From positions 3,493,102 to 3,557,101 of the forward strand of contig SMSO01000025.1 of assembly GCA_004764695.1 (NCBI GenBank): DNA of 64,000 bases, in the 5' to 3' direction. The notes under the pieces are model-generated. The model searched no databases. It saw only the letters and a program-made list of their open reading frames with translations, and was not told the DNA's origin. Shown here piece after piece: positions 35,612 to 47,460 of the stretch. Numbering within the stretch: the first letter of the stretch is position 1; every line of letters begins with the position of its first letter. The position numbers and the translations under genes are program-made. The DNA comes from Schizochytrium sp. TIO01. Taxonomy: Eukaryota; Sar; Bigyra; Thraustochytrida; Thraustochytriidae.

Positions 35612-38600
35612 CGTCAGTTGTCGAAGAAAGGTCGCCGAGGGAACAAACAAGAAGTGGTCAAGATGAAGGTCAATCGACACGAAAGGCAGCTCCAACAGCG
35701 CTTTGCTGTAAGACTGGTGCCAAAGATTGGCTCACCCCTCTGCTCCACTGTAATGTCTGTGAACAACTAACTCGCTCGAGGCTGACGAACTGAGCGTGGA
35801 AATGCGAGACGCCATCCAATATTACCCTGACCACTGGTATTGAGTCAATCGACCAAGAGCGCCGCTTCGTGGGCCTGTGCAGAAGAAAGCGGAGACTTGC
35901 AGGACTCCTCGGAGTGCCTCCGGAGCAAATGACCTTTGCACGCAAGTAAATCGAAGGCATGGAAAGCAGATAAGCTCTCGGCACCAAAGACAATGAGCTG
36001 GAATCGATCGCAATATTACGCTTCGCGCTTCGCAGATCCCAAAGACCTTTCTCGGAGGCGATGCCATGTCCAGCTTGATGGAGCTTGCATGTACGGTGTA
36101 GCTGGAGTTCTTTGCATCGCTCGGAGGCGCTGACGTTGCTGGCCTCCTCAGAAGAGTATAGCAGCTGGGTCTTTGGCACCAGCAGGAACGGAAGCTTGTC
36201 AAGGGAGATTCCAAGTCCCGAGGCCCTCAGCTGACGTAGCCTGCAATGAATGTCGCTTATGCGTCGTGCATTGCTGCATGGCTAGCAGAATTTGTGCGAA
36301 TAGAACAGACTTGACTACTCTTTAGGCGGAAAGGTCTATGGCTAGGTACTTTGTCGAACCTCAGGGCACTCGCTGCGTTTCTTCAGCGCGACATGCGCCT
36401 ATCTGGTTTAATGATCTAGGAGTAAGGGGGCGCTTGCGCAAGCAATCTCATGTTGAAGTTGAAGTTGGAGTTGAAATTGACAACAGTCATTATCGTTATT
36501 ATCGTAAATATGGTGTTTCGGAAAGCCGTAGTTCACTGAAAATGGTCGATCTGCCTGCTCCGTAGAGGGTCTCGTAGGCTGCAGATTGAACAAGTGAGCT
36601 GTAACAACCTCTCGAAATGGAGAACATGATGGCAAGCACAAGAACTTTCACCCAGTTGCAAAACAACCCTAAGGCAGTCTCGACGAAAGGGCTTCCGAGC
36701 GCGTGCGGAGGTCTTCGCCATTCCCTCCGCTCCAGCAGCTCGTACCTGGCTTAAGTAGCATGGCATTCAAGTTAAGTTAAAGAAGCAAGCAAGCTTCCTT
36801 TGAAACGCTACGCACGCCATTTGCCTCTTTCTACAAGGCACAGAGTAAGTACTTCACAAGCAAGAAGCCCTCGCTCGAGCCGAGGCAGAAGAAAATTCCT
36901 GACTTAGCTTTTTGATGAACTAGGAGCAATCAGACTTGGATGTGTGAGTAAGCCGGAAGATCGTGAGAGCCGGAATTCGACACAGTCGCAACGAATCTCC
37001 AAGCTGCACGAGACTGGGCAATGTATAGTGTCTGGTATCAAGTGCAGTCCAGCTATATCGATATCGAGCTGGACATTCCCTAGTAATCCGCAAACTTGCG
37101 GGCGGCCCGCCTAGCAGAAGCGGCAAGGTTCTATGCCTCTCAGGACTGTCTGTCGACGGAAGTGGTGGCCTATAGGACTTCCCAAACACACTCGCACAGC
37201 TCGTTCTTTTAGGTGAACAAACACATAGTAGAACCCACGACAGAAGGAGAACTTGACTCAGGTGCAGGTGCCGATGGCGATGCTTCTGACGCTGGCTGGT
37301 TCTTCAAGGTAGCGAGGGCGTGAGTGATTTAGCTCCAGGAAAAGCTGACCTCAGAGAGCCTCCCTTGGAGAGTGAGGGGATATTAGAGTACTCGACTCCT
37401 TCGCTAATTTGCCCATTTCGTAGTGGTCTTGACGTGGGGGAGCTGAGTCCAAAGTCCTGTCCGTCGAAGAAGCAATCTTTCCCTCGCTTGAAGATAATCC
37501 ACAGGAAACCTCCTGCTAAACCCCCACTAGCGGAATCTATAAGACTTCCTGAGCTTACAATTACTTGTTTTTTTTCATTTCGAACATGACAAGATCTAGG
37601 ATTTCTGCCAAAGTCGTGCATAAATAACGAACATAGTATAGCTAAAAACGCTTAGACGAGTGCCTTTCGTTTGTAGCTTTGTGTAGGGCCTATACTGAAT
37701 CGAATAGATTTTTCATAACTCGAAGGTTTAGTCTAACATCTTATGTAAAGTGTGATTATGATCTCAACGAACAGGTGCCTCAGCAAGAAGAAGCTACAAT
37801 TTGCATGTTGCTTGGGGAATCAAGCCAATCACAGGTTCGGTATGGGGAGTAAAAGCGTTCGTCCAGACTTGCTTTTGACGAGCCGGATTCTCTGTTTTCA
37901 GGGCGCTGCCCTCTACAACCAACCGACTTGCCGCAAACAATCCAGGTATCTAGTACTTGGTAGTTGCTGGGAAGAGGCAACTGTGATTTTTACTTTTGTT
38001 TTTTTAGCACTTAGACTTTGGTGTGAGCCTTTAATTTTACCCGACTGAAGTACAAGTTTCGATTAACAGGACTTATGAAAGTGAGTGATTGAGTAATACA
38101 GAGGAAAAAACAAATGTGTGAGTGATAGGTAACAAGTAAGCACTACTTTGTAGGTGCTAATTGTCGCATGAGTTCAATATCTTGGTAGCTTTACTGTTAG
38201 ATAGCGAAGGAGACGTTCATTTGCGAGCAAACGATAAAACAAATCTAACTTGTGGACCTGCAACACCAATTGAACATGTATGTTGGGCTTACGAAATTGG
38301 ATGTAGAACAACCTTATGCAATTGACTTAGTACTTCGCATCATAACAGGTGAACGATATCTTTAATGTCAGCACTAGAAATCTGAACAACCATTTGGCTC
38401 TAGCTACTTGAATTTGTTGAAGCATAAATTTGCATATCATAAACTCCATCAAGAACCAAGAGTTGGTGTAAGCAAATTGAAGTATCTCTGCCATATGTAT
38501 TCATATTAATTCTAGAGTATGAGAGTCTCCCGACCACCCTAAATTGATTGTGCATCCACCCTGGTACCACCCATATTATATATTTATATTTATATCTTTT

Positions 38601-40221
38601 ATTCAACCAAACTCTAGGCACCCTCTAGCCCCAGCTACAAGTTTTTAAGTACTTAGCGATGGCAGATGCAGACCCTGCCAAGCTTTGAAGAAATCCTGAC
38701 CTAAATTGGATAACTCAAACAAGAATGGAGACGACCTCGTGAACATGATCTGCTGGCAAACCATACAATGAAGAACCCTGACACGTCATGTACTCACTTA
38801 CCGCTGCACAATACTGAACAAGATCATAGCTCTTGGCAAAGGCATGCCCTGCCGTGGAAATGTGGGCCATTTTTTCTTAAACTCTAGTTTTATTTCATTC
38901 GCACAGGTAAGCTTAAATTAAATCTTCGATCAAACGATGACCTCTTCCTTTCCTTCCTATCAGTTGTTGCGCGTCAATCCTTTGCTTGAAAGTCTTTCGC
39001 GGGTTCCTGCCTTACTCCAAATGCTCGTGCACATGTATATATTGGGCTAGTTGATACAAACAACGAATTATTGCCTCTACAAACACTCGTTTATGCATCG
39101 AAGATCTCACTATATGCGAGCTATATTTGCTCGACAGGCAGAATTATGCTCATTTCAAAGTGTCTAAACTCATTAAAGCAGCAACGTTTTAACCTATTAA
39201 TGGCAGAGCATACATCTAGCCTTGCTTGTATGGTGCACTAATTTTTTCTGGCCGAACAGTTTGCTTTCCTCCCTGGTGCGGAACTAGTGTATCCGAGTTA
39301 ACATTTATGTTTCATGGTCTCTGCCCTTGTAGGTCAGTCTCCTGAGTATTGCTCATGAGAGAAATGCCACACGCCTTAAATTAGTGGTACAGCAAGCAAG
39401 AATATCTTCAAGATTTTAGGTTTGAGCGCGTATTGAAATCGATATTGATGGATTAGGAAGCAACAGACAAACGTTGTAATCTCCAAAGCCACTGAACATG
39501 AGTTTTGTATGCTATTTTGTCTTCTGCGGGCAAGAAACACTTCCTAGACGAAATTCTGAATACTGAATGAAGATTAGTAGCTAGCAATTTAGCCAGGGAA
39601 CGACCATGAGGTTTGGAGAATCCGAAGGATACGATACAACTGATCTAATTTGAAAGTAAATTGAGATTCCAGATAATGGGATTGTTTAACAAATAATGGC
39701 AGATCTCTAAGCTATAATAACTCTAGTAAGAGGGGAAATTACAGCATTACTGAAACTCCAACAGTCGACGCAAACGCATTGAGTCTACGGAAGTCTATGA
39801 AATTATTCTTTTAAAAATACAAAAATTAGTGTTGCCCTTTACCTTCTCTAAAGAGTGCTGTGTAGCTTTCGCATATTGCAATATCAGAACTGTAAGGTTC
39901 TGAAAAACATTTGCGTGCTCTTAACAAGATCGTGGAACGACACATTTAATCATAAATGTAGCCTACTTATGATGGGAAACTGACAATCAAGGGAGGAGAT
40001 AAAACGATCTAGGTGCGCCCTTGAAAGTCTGAATACGGCTAAAATACATGTACTTTAATACCTCCAACTATGGTAAAAAGCATGAGTTCTTTGCTACTGC
40101 TTTCCTAGCGGGAGAGCCTGTTTGTTGGTTGTTGCTATATTTGTATAGTTTTACAATTCAAAGTTACTAGTTTTGGCACTGCTTTACAAACTCATCGCGT
40201 TCATTGTTCTCAAAAGTTCAT

Positions 40222-43200
40222 TTACTCGGCAAGAGAGGATTCATCTGCATCGAAAAACGCATCTGTTTGCTCAACAACTGTTTGAAATACGTTTTCAAGC
40301 CCAGTTGTGCAGAGAGCATAAGATCGAATAAGTAAAGATGCGTGGTTTGTCTCCAAGAATTCGAACATATCAGCCACAGAAGCAGTGGCATTTACGATAC
40401 TAAATTGTAGATAAGATTCATGTCTGTCTTCCAGAGCAACCACTTCTTCACCACCCCAAGCTTTGGCCAGGTGCTGCTGTAAGCGTGTTACTGCATCCTC
40501 CTGCAACCACCAGCGCTGAAATTCGAGCCAGCTCACACGAGCAATCGATGGCAGATTGAGCATAAAGCCCACCGTACTAGACGCTGCCTCGCCCTTTGGT
40601 TGCAATGCTTGAAATCGTAAAGCATTGCCTAAGAATTCGCACACTTCATAGAGATCAGTTTGGTTTACATAACCATCCGCTACACAAGGTGGCGTTGGCA
40701 GACGAGCACTTTCGTCGACACGCGGGTTAGCCAAAGTTACTTCCAAAGATACAGCAGATCCGTAGAGTTTCTTCAAATGAGTGGCTGTACCTATTGCTCG
40801 CAAGCGACCCCCAATTAAAATGCCGATGCGGGTACTTAACGTTTCCACTTCAGGCATACTGTGGCTTACCAACATCACTGCTGACTGGGTCTGTCTTGTC
40901 GTATCACGAATCACATCCCACATAAACCGTTGAGACAGTGCATCGACTCCGCTCGTAGGTTCATCCAGAATGATTACTTCGGGAGACCCAAGCATTGCAA
41001 TTGCTGCTGAAAGTTTACGCTTATTTCCTCCGGACAGGTGCTTTGCAATCACATTTTTGAACTTCATAAGTTGCATTCGCTCAATACTTGTGCGCACAGC
41101 TTTATGTACATCAGACAGTCCACGAATCTGCGCGTACATGGTCAAATGTTCCTGAACAGTCAGAAGATCATACAGAGCATCGTGTTGAGGGCAGTAGCCA
41201 AGAGATCTTCGCGCTTTAGTAAGTTGAGTTCGCACACTGGAACCTAAAATTGTTGCTGTACCAGCTGTGGCGGTTTCTCCACCTGTTAGAATGCGGATGG
41301 TTGTACTCTTACCTGCGCCATTCACACCGAGATAGCCAAATACTTCACCTCGACGAATACCTAGCCATAGGTCATCAACAGCTACCTTCTGATCATATCG
41401 TTTCGTAAGTCCAAGAATTTGAACGGCATCATCCTTTGTGGAATTGACGCGAGCACGCTCTACCTGGACATCTAAAGATCCTTGAACCATAAGCCTGTTC
41501 TCTAATACCTCCATACGCGTAGGAACATGGTTTTCGGGCTTTGGATGAGACATCTCATCGTCCTTCAATGACGCGGAGCTATCACTAACTTCAACTTCGA
41601 TTTCATCAAATTCTTTGGAAAAAGTAGCAGGCACAATCTCAGTACCTCCTGTTCCTACGCTATGTCTTGGAGAAGATCCTAAGGCTGCTACTGTTTGTGC
41701 AGGCGCTGCATTTGCAGTGAGACTGCTGTTGTTAGCAATCACTTCAGTAGAAACAGGAGGTTCCTCCGCTACTAGGGCAGCTGCAGCAGCGTTAACATTC
41801 TTGAGATGCTTTTTTGCAATGGCGTCCGACCGAAGACAGGAAACACTCGAAGGCAACTCACGAAACGTAACATACAGCCAGCAGACAACACCGACACCTA
41901 GTAGATAGCCTACACTAATAAGGGTATTATCAAATGATGGCTCGTATCTGCCTTCAATACTTGTCATGTTTGTCACATTCGCCAGAGCCAAGGTAACGGC
42001 TGTCTGAGACGCATCCGAAACCGGTTCTGGAAATAGGTTTGTGCAAAGCCCAAAGGTTGCCCAGGGATTGTTTGATGCACAATCGGTGACAACCTCAGTT
42101 TGTAACCGGAGTAAGCCATCAGCAAACGCGTATCCCGGGAAGAATGAGAAGCAATACCGCAGATAGTCATCTGCAAGTGTTACAGAGGATATCGAACCAA
42201 TATCCAGATGAACCACCTTCAAGACATAAACTAACACAGAAAGTGCCCCACCGGTAATGATTTGAAATAAAACCATCACAACCAAAGCATCTGCATGATT
42301 CCGGAAGGAGAAACTCATCGCGTATGCCAAAGGCACGCATACAAATACAAATGCAAGAGTCAGAACGGTTGCTTGCTGAATCACTGTTGTTGCATATGTA
42401 AGCGAGCTCAAACTTGCGTACATAAGCACGAAAGGCAAAGAAACAACAGGTAGGACAGTAGAAAACTGATCAAAAACATAATGAGCTCCCCAATATGTAG
42501 AACGATATACACCATTGACAAGTTGTTGAAATTTAGTTTGCCGGTCAGCTTCAGTCTCAAGCACGGCAAATGCGATCACTGAACCTGGAGGAAAGAGAAA
42601 TCCCAAAAACAGAACTAAGGTACGTACAAATGCATTGACATACTCTTGAATCACACCGAGAGAGCGATAATTACAATACTCATTGTAATTGAGTTTTCCA
42701 GTATTGCTAAAGAGATAGATAGGGTCTAGCGGCGTAGCAGATTGACAAAGATAGAAGGGCGACTTATGGTTTCGAGGATTGCAACATTCACTTGCATCAC
42801 AAAGCCATGGCAATGCATAACAGTAACTATATGTATGTACATAACAATTGAGCTGCTCCCGCTGTGCATCTTGAACCTCGACACATTGCGGAAGTTCATC
42901 AATACAGGCTTCCCATTGGCTTGTCAATGTAGTTGATGCAGTAGTAGTGTTGATCTGAGGACAGCAAGTACGATTCACCATGTCAACAGCTTCATTTGAG
43001 TCAGTATACTCAACAGGGTTAGTGTTTGTATCCACCCAGCCGTAAGCACCGCTTGGAATAGCCGCAAGACAGGCATCCGTGCCCATAGGGGCGTCGGCGC
43101 CATCGCTTGAACTGAGCAACGAATAAATTCGAAGCTCAGGGATAAGTAATAGTGCGCAGCAGAACAATACAGGTAGAATAATAAGCATTGCAAAAGCTTT

Positions 43201-45918
43201 AGCATCACGAGCTGCACATCGCAGGCGCTTGATAAAAAGAATTGCCCAGAATGCGCGGAACTTGCGTTTTTCCGTTTCTCGATAAGGTTCGACTTTCCGT
43301 AAGCGCTCGATACTCATATCCTCTTCCGCATGTGCGGCTGCAACTTTAAGAAATACCTGCTCTAGAGTGCTAATGGAGATTGATACAGTGCAGCGCATTT
43401 CACCTTCCAAACGTCGTAAAAGGTTTGGGAAAAGCTTTACGGTAGAAAATGGAAGACCAAATGTCACTTCACTCGATCTCGACGCGTCCATATTTTCGCG
43501 AAGATATTCCGAGGTTGGGATTGAGGTCTGCACAACTTTGGCAATCTCTTCAGGGGTCCGAACAGTCTCGGCCGGGATTCCTACCGTCAGTCGATATCCA
43601 TCACCATAGCGCTTCTTCAAATCAAGAGACGTGCCTTCACAGCACAAAGCACCATTTGCAATGATAGCAATTTTGTCGCCAAGAACATCAGCCTCGTCGA
43701 GGAAGTGAGTGGTTAGAAGAATTGCTCGCCCATGGCGATTCTTTTGAATAACCTCCCAGCAAGACCGACGTGAAACTGGATCAACACCTGCGGTCATTTC
43801 GTCCAAGAAAACAACCTCAGTGTCACCAATCAAAGCAATGGCAAGACACAGTTTGCGACGCTGACCACCACTCAATGTTCGAGCTTGAAAATGAAGCTTT
43901 TCGGACAACTTCAGATCGTGAAGTAGACGGCGAGTCGCATTCAAATCGAGAGGTTTGCCACGAAGTGCAGAAAACAGCTCCAAGTGTTGTTTGACAGTAA
44001 GTGATGCAAAAAGAATGTCATGCTGTGGGCACCAGCCAAGCTTCTTTCTAATTCTGTGCATGTCTTTCCGAATCGATGTGCCAAATACAAAGACATCACC
44101 TGAGGTTGGCATGAGCATACCCGTGAGCATTTGAATCAATGTGCTTTTGCCTGCTCCATTTGCTCCAAGGAGTGCTGTTACCTGATCCTTCTCAAAACTA
44201 AGTGAAAGGTCATTCACTGCCCTCCGTTTAGATAGGAAACCATTCATGCGGAAGTCTTTGCAGAGGTGCTGAATAGAAACAGAATTGCGCATGTTCAGCT
44301 CCGGTATGGATGATGACGATGTTGAAGAAATGCTATCTGAATCACAAGAGGCCTCGGTATCAGTAGGCGATGTTGCATCTGAAAGTCGAGCAGTGTATGG
44401 TTCTTTAATGAGCGCGCTATTTTCTTTTGATGTTCTGGCGCGTGGCCATGTACAATAGCGGCATTGAGCGCAGCGAACAAGAGCACGCCAAGCACGGCGC
44501 GCCCAGGGATAGAGAGGCTGAATAACAAAGTCAGGCCGAAGCCGTACACCGTAGTCCTGAGGAATGACCTTCTCTAAGTACCACGCAACACTAATATAAA
44601 CAACACCGGCAACAACAAGACGTTTAGAAGCAGTCGTGATATCAATCATATCTCCAAGGGGATCTTCTGAATATATTGCAGCTGCGCGAGCAAATCCGCT
44701 ACCCAATGAAGCATCCTCAAACATTGTGTTGACGGCGAGTGCAAGGCACACAGGAGCAATGAAGCAGCCATTTGCTTGTTCGTTGAGATCTTTGGTGCGA
44801 ATAAAGTAAAAGGAAGCAAAGTACAACACGTATGCGACGCATACACAGGCAATCGCAGCAGGGCGTGTCTTATTAAAAAACACTGCAATCAGAAATGCCA
44901 GCCCACACATGGAGAACACAAATGTTAAGAACAAAATAGACAGCTCACCGATACCGTTGTTGGGAAAAACCGCGCCATACTTTGTCAAAAGAGCAGCACC
45001 GATCACTAGTATAAGATATTTGAGCATGAAGGTAATCACCCATGTACTAATGTGAACCCAATCCTGCATACCTGAAATGCGCAAGGCCTCCTTCATCCGT
45101 GTTTGTTTCTCAGAAACTAGAGACACGGTCATGTTGGCGAGAGGGTATGTGAAGGTGATAAGAAAGAACAAACCACCAAAGGGACGTAAATTCTGGTAAA
45201 TCATCTTTCTGTTTGTGTCAGGAGTAGTAAATTTTAGAGTTAGCCCAAGCCACTCTACCGTATAATATGTTGTAGTCATTGAAGTAAATCCCAAGAGCAC
45301 TCCAGCGAGAATACCAACAAGTAACAAAGCGAAAATTTGTGAGAAGAATACTGCAAAAAACTGTCGCTTCCATAGGATGAAATTCTTCTTCAGTAGAGCT
45401 CCAAACCCAGTGTATCTAAAAACAGTAATACCTAAAATTGCGAGAAGCACAAAGCTACCCACGACACAGATTAGCGTAATGTACGGAATAACCGGCGAAG
45501 AGCAGTCATAGGCATCAAAGACAATGTCATCCAAGAGGGTTTTACATTCCGCATCGAACGATGAATTTGAAGATAACTGGCAACTAGTGGCTTTGTTCAA
45601 CGCTGCGCAGCATGCGCTATTTGGTGTTGCAGGATCGTCTCCACATGGGCTTGTTGAACTCACTCCGTTCAAGTTAGTATAGTTTTCATATGACTCCCAA
45701 TCTTCGTAGTAAAATGGTGAGATTGTTGGTGCAAATGAGGCAATCTGGTATTGTACAACGCCACTCTCGTTTAGACATGCTGCGTATTCAGGATCTTGTT
45801 TTTGTAAGCTATCAAATGTGATCGTGTCTATGGAGTTTGTGTCAAAGCATGTCTCCAGCTGTGCTTCCAGCTCAGCTGTCGAACTACTTGATGTCGAACT
45901 GCTTGAACTGTTTGACAT
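40222..45918 (-). CDS. ABCA-type full ABC transporter (1898 aa)
   Basis: ATP-driven membrane transporter; ABCA members usually move lipids. The start is the first ATG (45918); the frame runs further up to a stop at 46099 but has only a TTG. Order: exoplasmic N-terminus with eight Cys (1-142); membrane segment 143-168; the motif LLKKNFILWKRQ typical of the ABCA cytoplasmic entry; membrane domain 1 (to about 450); NBD1 with Walker A GANGAGKS (585-592), Q-loop CPQHD, signature LSGGQ (682-686), Walker B VVFLDE (702-707) and switch His738; membrane domain 2 with a Cys-rich exoplasmic loop; NBD2 near 1500-1730 with GVNGAGKS, LSGGN and LVSHSMPEVE; then a C-terminal regulatory region like that of ABCA proteins. 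All catalytic residues are present in both cassettes. Low-complexity acidic and Ala-rich linkers precede each NBD. The first extracellular loop is short (about 30 residues) compared with animal ABCA. The substrate cannot be told from sequence. Confidence 0.95.
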   Translation of the reverse strand: MSNSSSSSTSSSSTAELEAQLETCFDTNSIDTITFDSLQKQDPEYAACLNESGVVQYQIASFAPTISPFYYEDWESYENYTNLNGVSSTSPCGDDPATPNSACCAALNKATSCQLSSNSSFDAECKTLLDDIVFDAYDCSSPVIPYITLICVVGSFVLLAILGITVFRYTGFGALLKKNFILWKRQFFAVFFSQIFALLLVGILAGVLLGFTSMTTTYYTVEWLGLTLKFTTPDTNRKMIYQNLRPFGGLFFLITFTYPLANMTVSLVSEKQTRMKEALRISGMQDWVHISTWVITFMLKYLILVIGAALLTKYGAVFPNNGIGELSILFLTFVFSMCGLAFLIAVFFNKTRPAAIACVCVAYVLYFASFYFIRTKDLNEQANGCFIAPVCLALAVNTMFEDASLGSGFARAAAIYSEDPLGDMIDITTASKRLVVAGVVYISVAWYLEKVIPQDYGVRLRPDFVIQPLYPWARRAWRALVRCAQCRYCTWPRARTSKENSALIKEPYTARLSDATSPTDTEASCDSDSISSTSSSSIPELNMRNSVSIQHLCKDFRMNGFLSKRRAVNDLSLSFEKDQVTALLGANGAGKSTLIQMLTGMLMPTSGDVFVFGTSIRKDMHRIRKKLGWCPQHDILFASLTVKQHLELFSALRGKPLDLNATRRLLHDLKLSEKLHFQARTLSGGQRRKLCLAIALIGDTEVVFLDEMTAGVDPVSRRSCWEVIQKNRHGRAILLTTHFLDEADVLGDKIAIIANGALCCEGTSLDLKKRYGDGYRLTVGIPAETVRTPEEIAKVVQTSIPTSEYLRENMDASRSSEVTFGLPFSTVKLFPNLLRRLEGEMRCTVSISISTLEQVFLKVAAAHAEEDMSIERLRKVEPYRETEKRKFRAFWAILFIKRLRCAARDAKAFAMLIILPVLFCCALLLIPELRIYSLLSSSDGADAPMGTDACLAAIPSGAYGWVDTNTNPVEYTDSNEAVDMVNRTCCPQINTTTASTTLTSQWEACIDELPQCVEVQDAQREQLNCYVHTYSYCYALPWLCDASECCNPRNHKSPFYLCQSATPLDPIYLFSNTGKLNYNEYCNYRSLGVIQEYVNAFVRTLVLFLGFLFPPGSVIAFAVLETEADRQTKFQQLVNGVYRSTYWGAHYVFDQFSTVLPVVSLPFVLMYASLSSLTYATTVIQQATVLTLAFVFVCVPLAYAMSFSFRNHADALVVMVLFQIITGGALSVLVYVLKVVHLDIGSISSVTLADDYLRYCFSFFPGYAFADGLLRLQTEVVTDCASNNPWATFGLCTNLFPEPVSDASQTAVTLALANVTNMTSIEGRYEPSFDNTLISVGYLLGVGVVCWLYVTFRELPSSVSCLRSDAIAKKHLKNVNAAAAALVAEEPPVSTEVIANNSSLTANAAPAQTVAALGSSPRHSVGTGGTEIVPATFSKEFDEIEVEVSDSSASLKDDEMSHPKPENHVPTRMEVLENRLMVQGSLDVQVERARVNSTKDDAVQILGLTKRYDQKVAVDDLWLGIRRGEVFGYLGVNGAGKSTTIRILTGGETATAGTATILGSSVRTQLTKARRSLGYCPQHDALYDLLTVQEHLTMYAQIRGLSDVHKAVRTSIERMQLMKFKNVIAKHLSGGNKRKLSAAIAMLGSPEVIILDEPTSGVDALSQRFMWDVIRDTTRQTQSAVMLVSHSMPEVETLSTRIGILIGGRLRAIGTATHLKKLYGSAVSLEVTLANPRVDESARLPTPPCVADGYVNQTDLYEVCEFLGNALRFQALQPKGEAASSTVGFMLNLPSIARVSWLEFQRWWLQEDAVTRLQQHLAKAWGGEEVVALEDRHESYLQFSIVNATASVADMFEFLETNHASLLIRSYALCTTGLENVFQTVVEQTDAFFDADESSLAE

Positions 45919-47413
45919 TTTCTCTATTATACGTGCACAGCCACTGTATTCTTTGATACCCTGCTGTACCTTTTTACTTTGTGTACAACCCTGGCTCCCG
46001 AGTTCCTCAGCTGCTTGCTCAATATGGCTGTCACGATGAGTAAGCAGGCAAGCAAACAAGCCTGCAACTAAGCGATAAACCAAAAACCACTCAGTAAATC
46101 AATTAAGTTATTTGCCGGCCCACCCGGGCTTCAGCCTCGCCTTGCCCTCCGCGATCAAGATTTGTCTGTCAACCTATCGTAGTCTGTCCCTTCGACAGCT
46201 ATTTGCTTGTCTGAGCTCGTGCTGCCTGATCACTGCAGTCTTCCCCCACTCTTCGTGCTCCGCAGAAAGGAAACACACCTAAAAAAAAAAGGGGAACCCG
46301 CAGTCCTCGATCTCCTACGGATCAGTATTCAAGTGCTAACAGAAAGTGATAGCAAGGGGCTTAACTACTTTCTTCCTTTCTCCTTTTAACAGGAACTCCA
46401 GAGCACTCGCCACTCAGCCCTCGCCGCTCCGACCGCCTTGCAGGACGCGTGAAAAGCCAAGTGCTTGATCAATTGATCGTTTCTTCTGCAACGCTTGGCA
46501 GCTGGCTTCGCCGTTGCGCTCTTTGTGCCCTCGGCCTCCCTCTCGTGGAGACACTGGCCTATAACTCACTACGGAGTTCGTGTCACGGGACCTCCGATGG
46601 GCGATCGAGAGCAAAGAGTTTAGGCTGACGGAGACGCTTGCTTTTTAAAAAAGGACTCTTGTTGTGGGTTTGCACCCTCCTCGCTTGGTTGTTAAAGCGC
46701 GTGAGATGGATTGTTTTAACGAAGAAGCCGCTAGATGTGACGATTAGTACGTTGCAGACGGGGCCGCGCGGGTGTCTGTATCGAGTAGGATAAGTCTTTG
46801 AATGGGGTTTGCTTTGATTACTTTTGGTAAGGTTGATCTTTTGCTGAGAATATATGCAATGCCACTCTGCTGCTTTGGACCTGGTCGTCACGCGCTTGAT
46901 CAGTGGTGGTGCGGACGATATAATACCGCTCGGTCTCTTATAATGTAGGCTAGATTTAATGCGAAGCGCACAAGTCGAAAAAGCGAATTTACTGCTGATG
47001 AGAGATAGCCTTTTTTTCCCCGTAAATCAGACTTCTCCTGAGTACCCAGATTTGCTCTTCGTGTCTGCAAAGCGCCACCTATGACGAGTATAGCCGACAA
47101 GCACAGAGATAGCTAGCTAGCTACACACACACCTACAAGATCGAAGCCGCAAGCCTACGTGAAGCTTTGCAGCTGCCAGAAATTTGAAATATAGATTCGA
47201 TTCCAGTTTTGCTGCCACCTCTCAGGAGCAAACCCTTCAGCAAACCTATGGTCGTCCACCTCAATTTCGTGAGTATTGCTAAGCGCAGAGTTCTTGCCTG
47301 AGCTTGTCCTCGTCACCGGCCTCTACTAGAACGAAGATTAGGTATGAAAAGTAGTAGTAGGTAGTACAAATACGGAGAATAAGATGACCGAACTGCTCAA
47401 GAGCCTTTGCTTT

Positions 47414-47460
47414 TGCTGCTCTTGCTGCTGCTCTTGCTGCTGCCCTCGCTGCCGCCCTCG
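47414..47460. repeat. 12-bp TGC-rich minisatellite
   Basis: About four diverging copies of a CTGCTCTTGCTG unit. It reads as Cys-rich or, on the other strand, Ala/Arg-rich; no supported gene contains it. Confidence 0.85.

Larger units (their letters stand above)
29254..40221. other. Gene-free stretch between the tRNA and the ABC transporter gene
   Basis: About 11 kb. ORFs are short and overlap on opposite strands; the longest non-repeat one (35670-36179, minus, 169 codons) overlaps another minus ORF of 130 codons in a different frame, and neither shows a domain. 38050-40220 is nearly ORF-free, of intermediate AT content and free of obvious repeats; it lies downstream of the ABC gene and includes its 3' end. 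No RNA gene recognised. Confidence 0.5.

Noticed and set aside
35670-36214. 169- and 130-codon overlapping minus ORFs
   Set aside because: They compete for the same bases in different frames and resemble no protein family.
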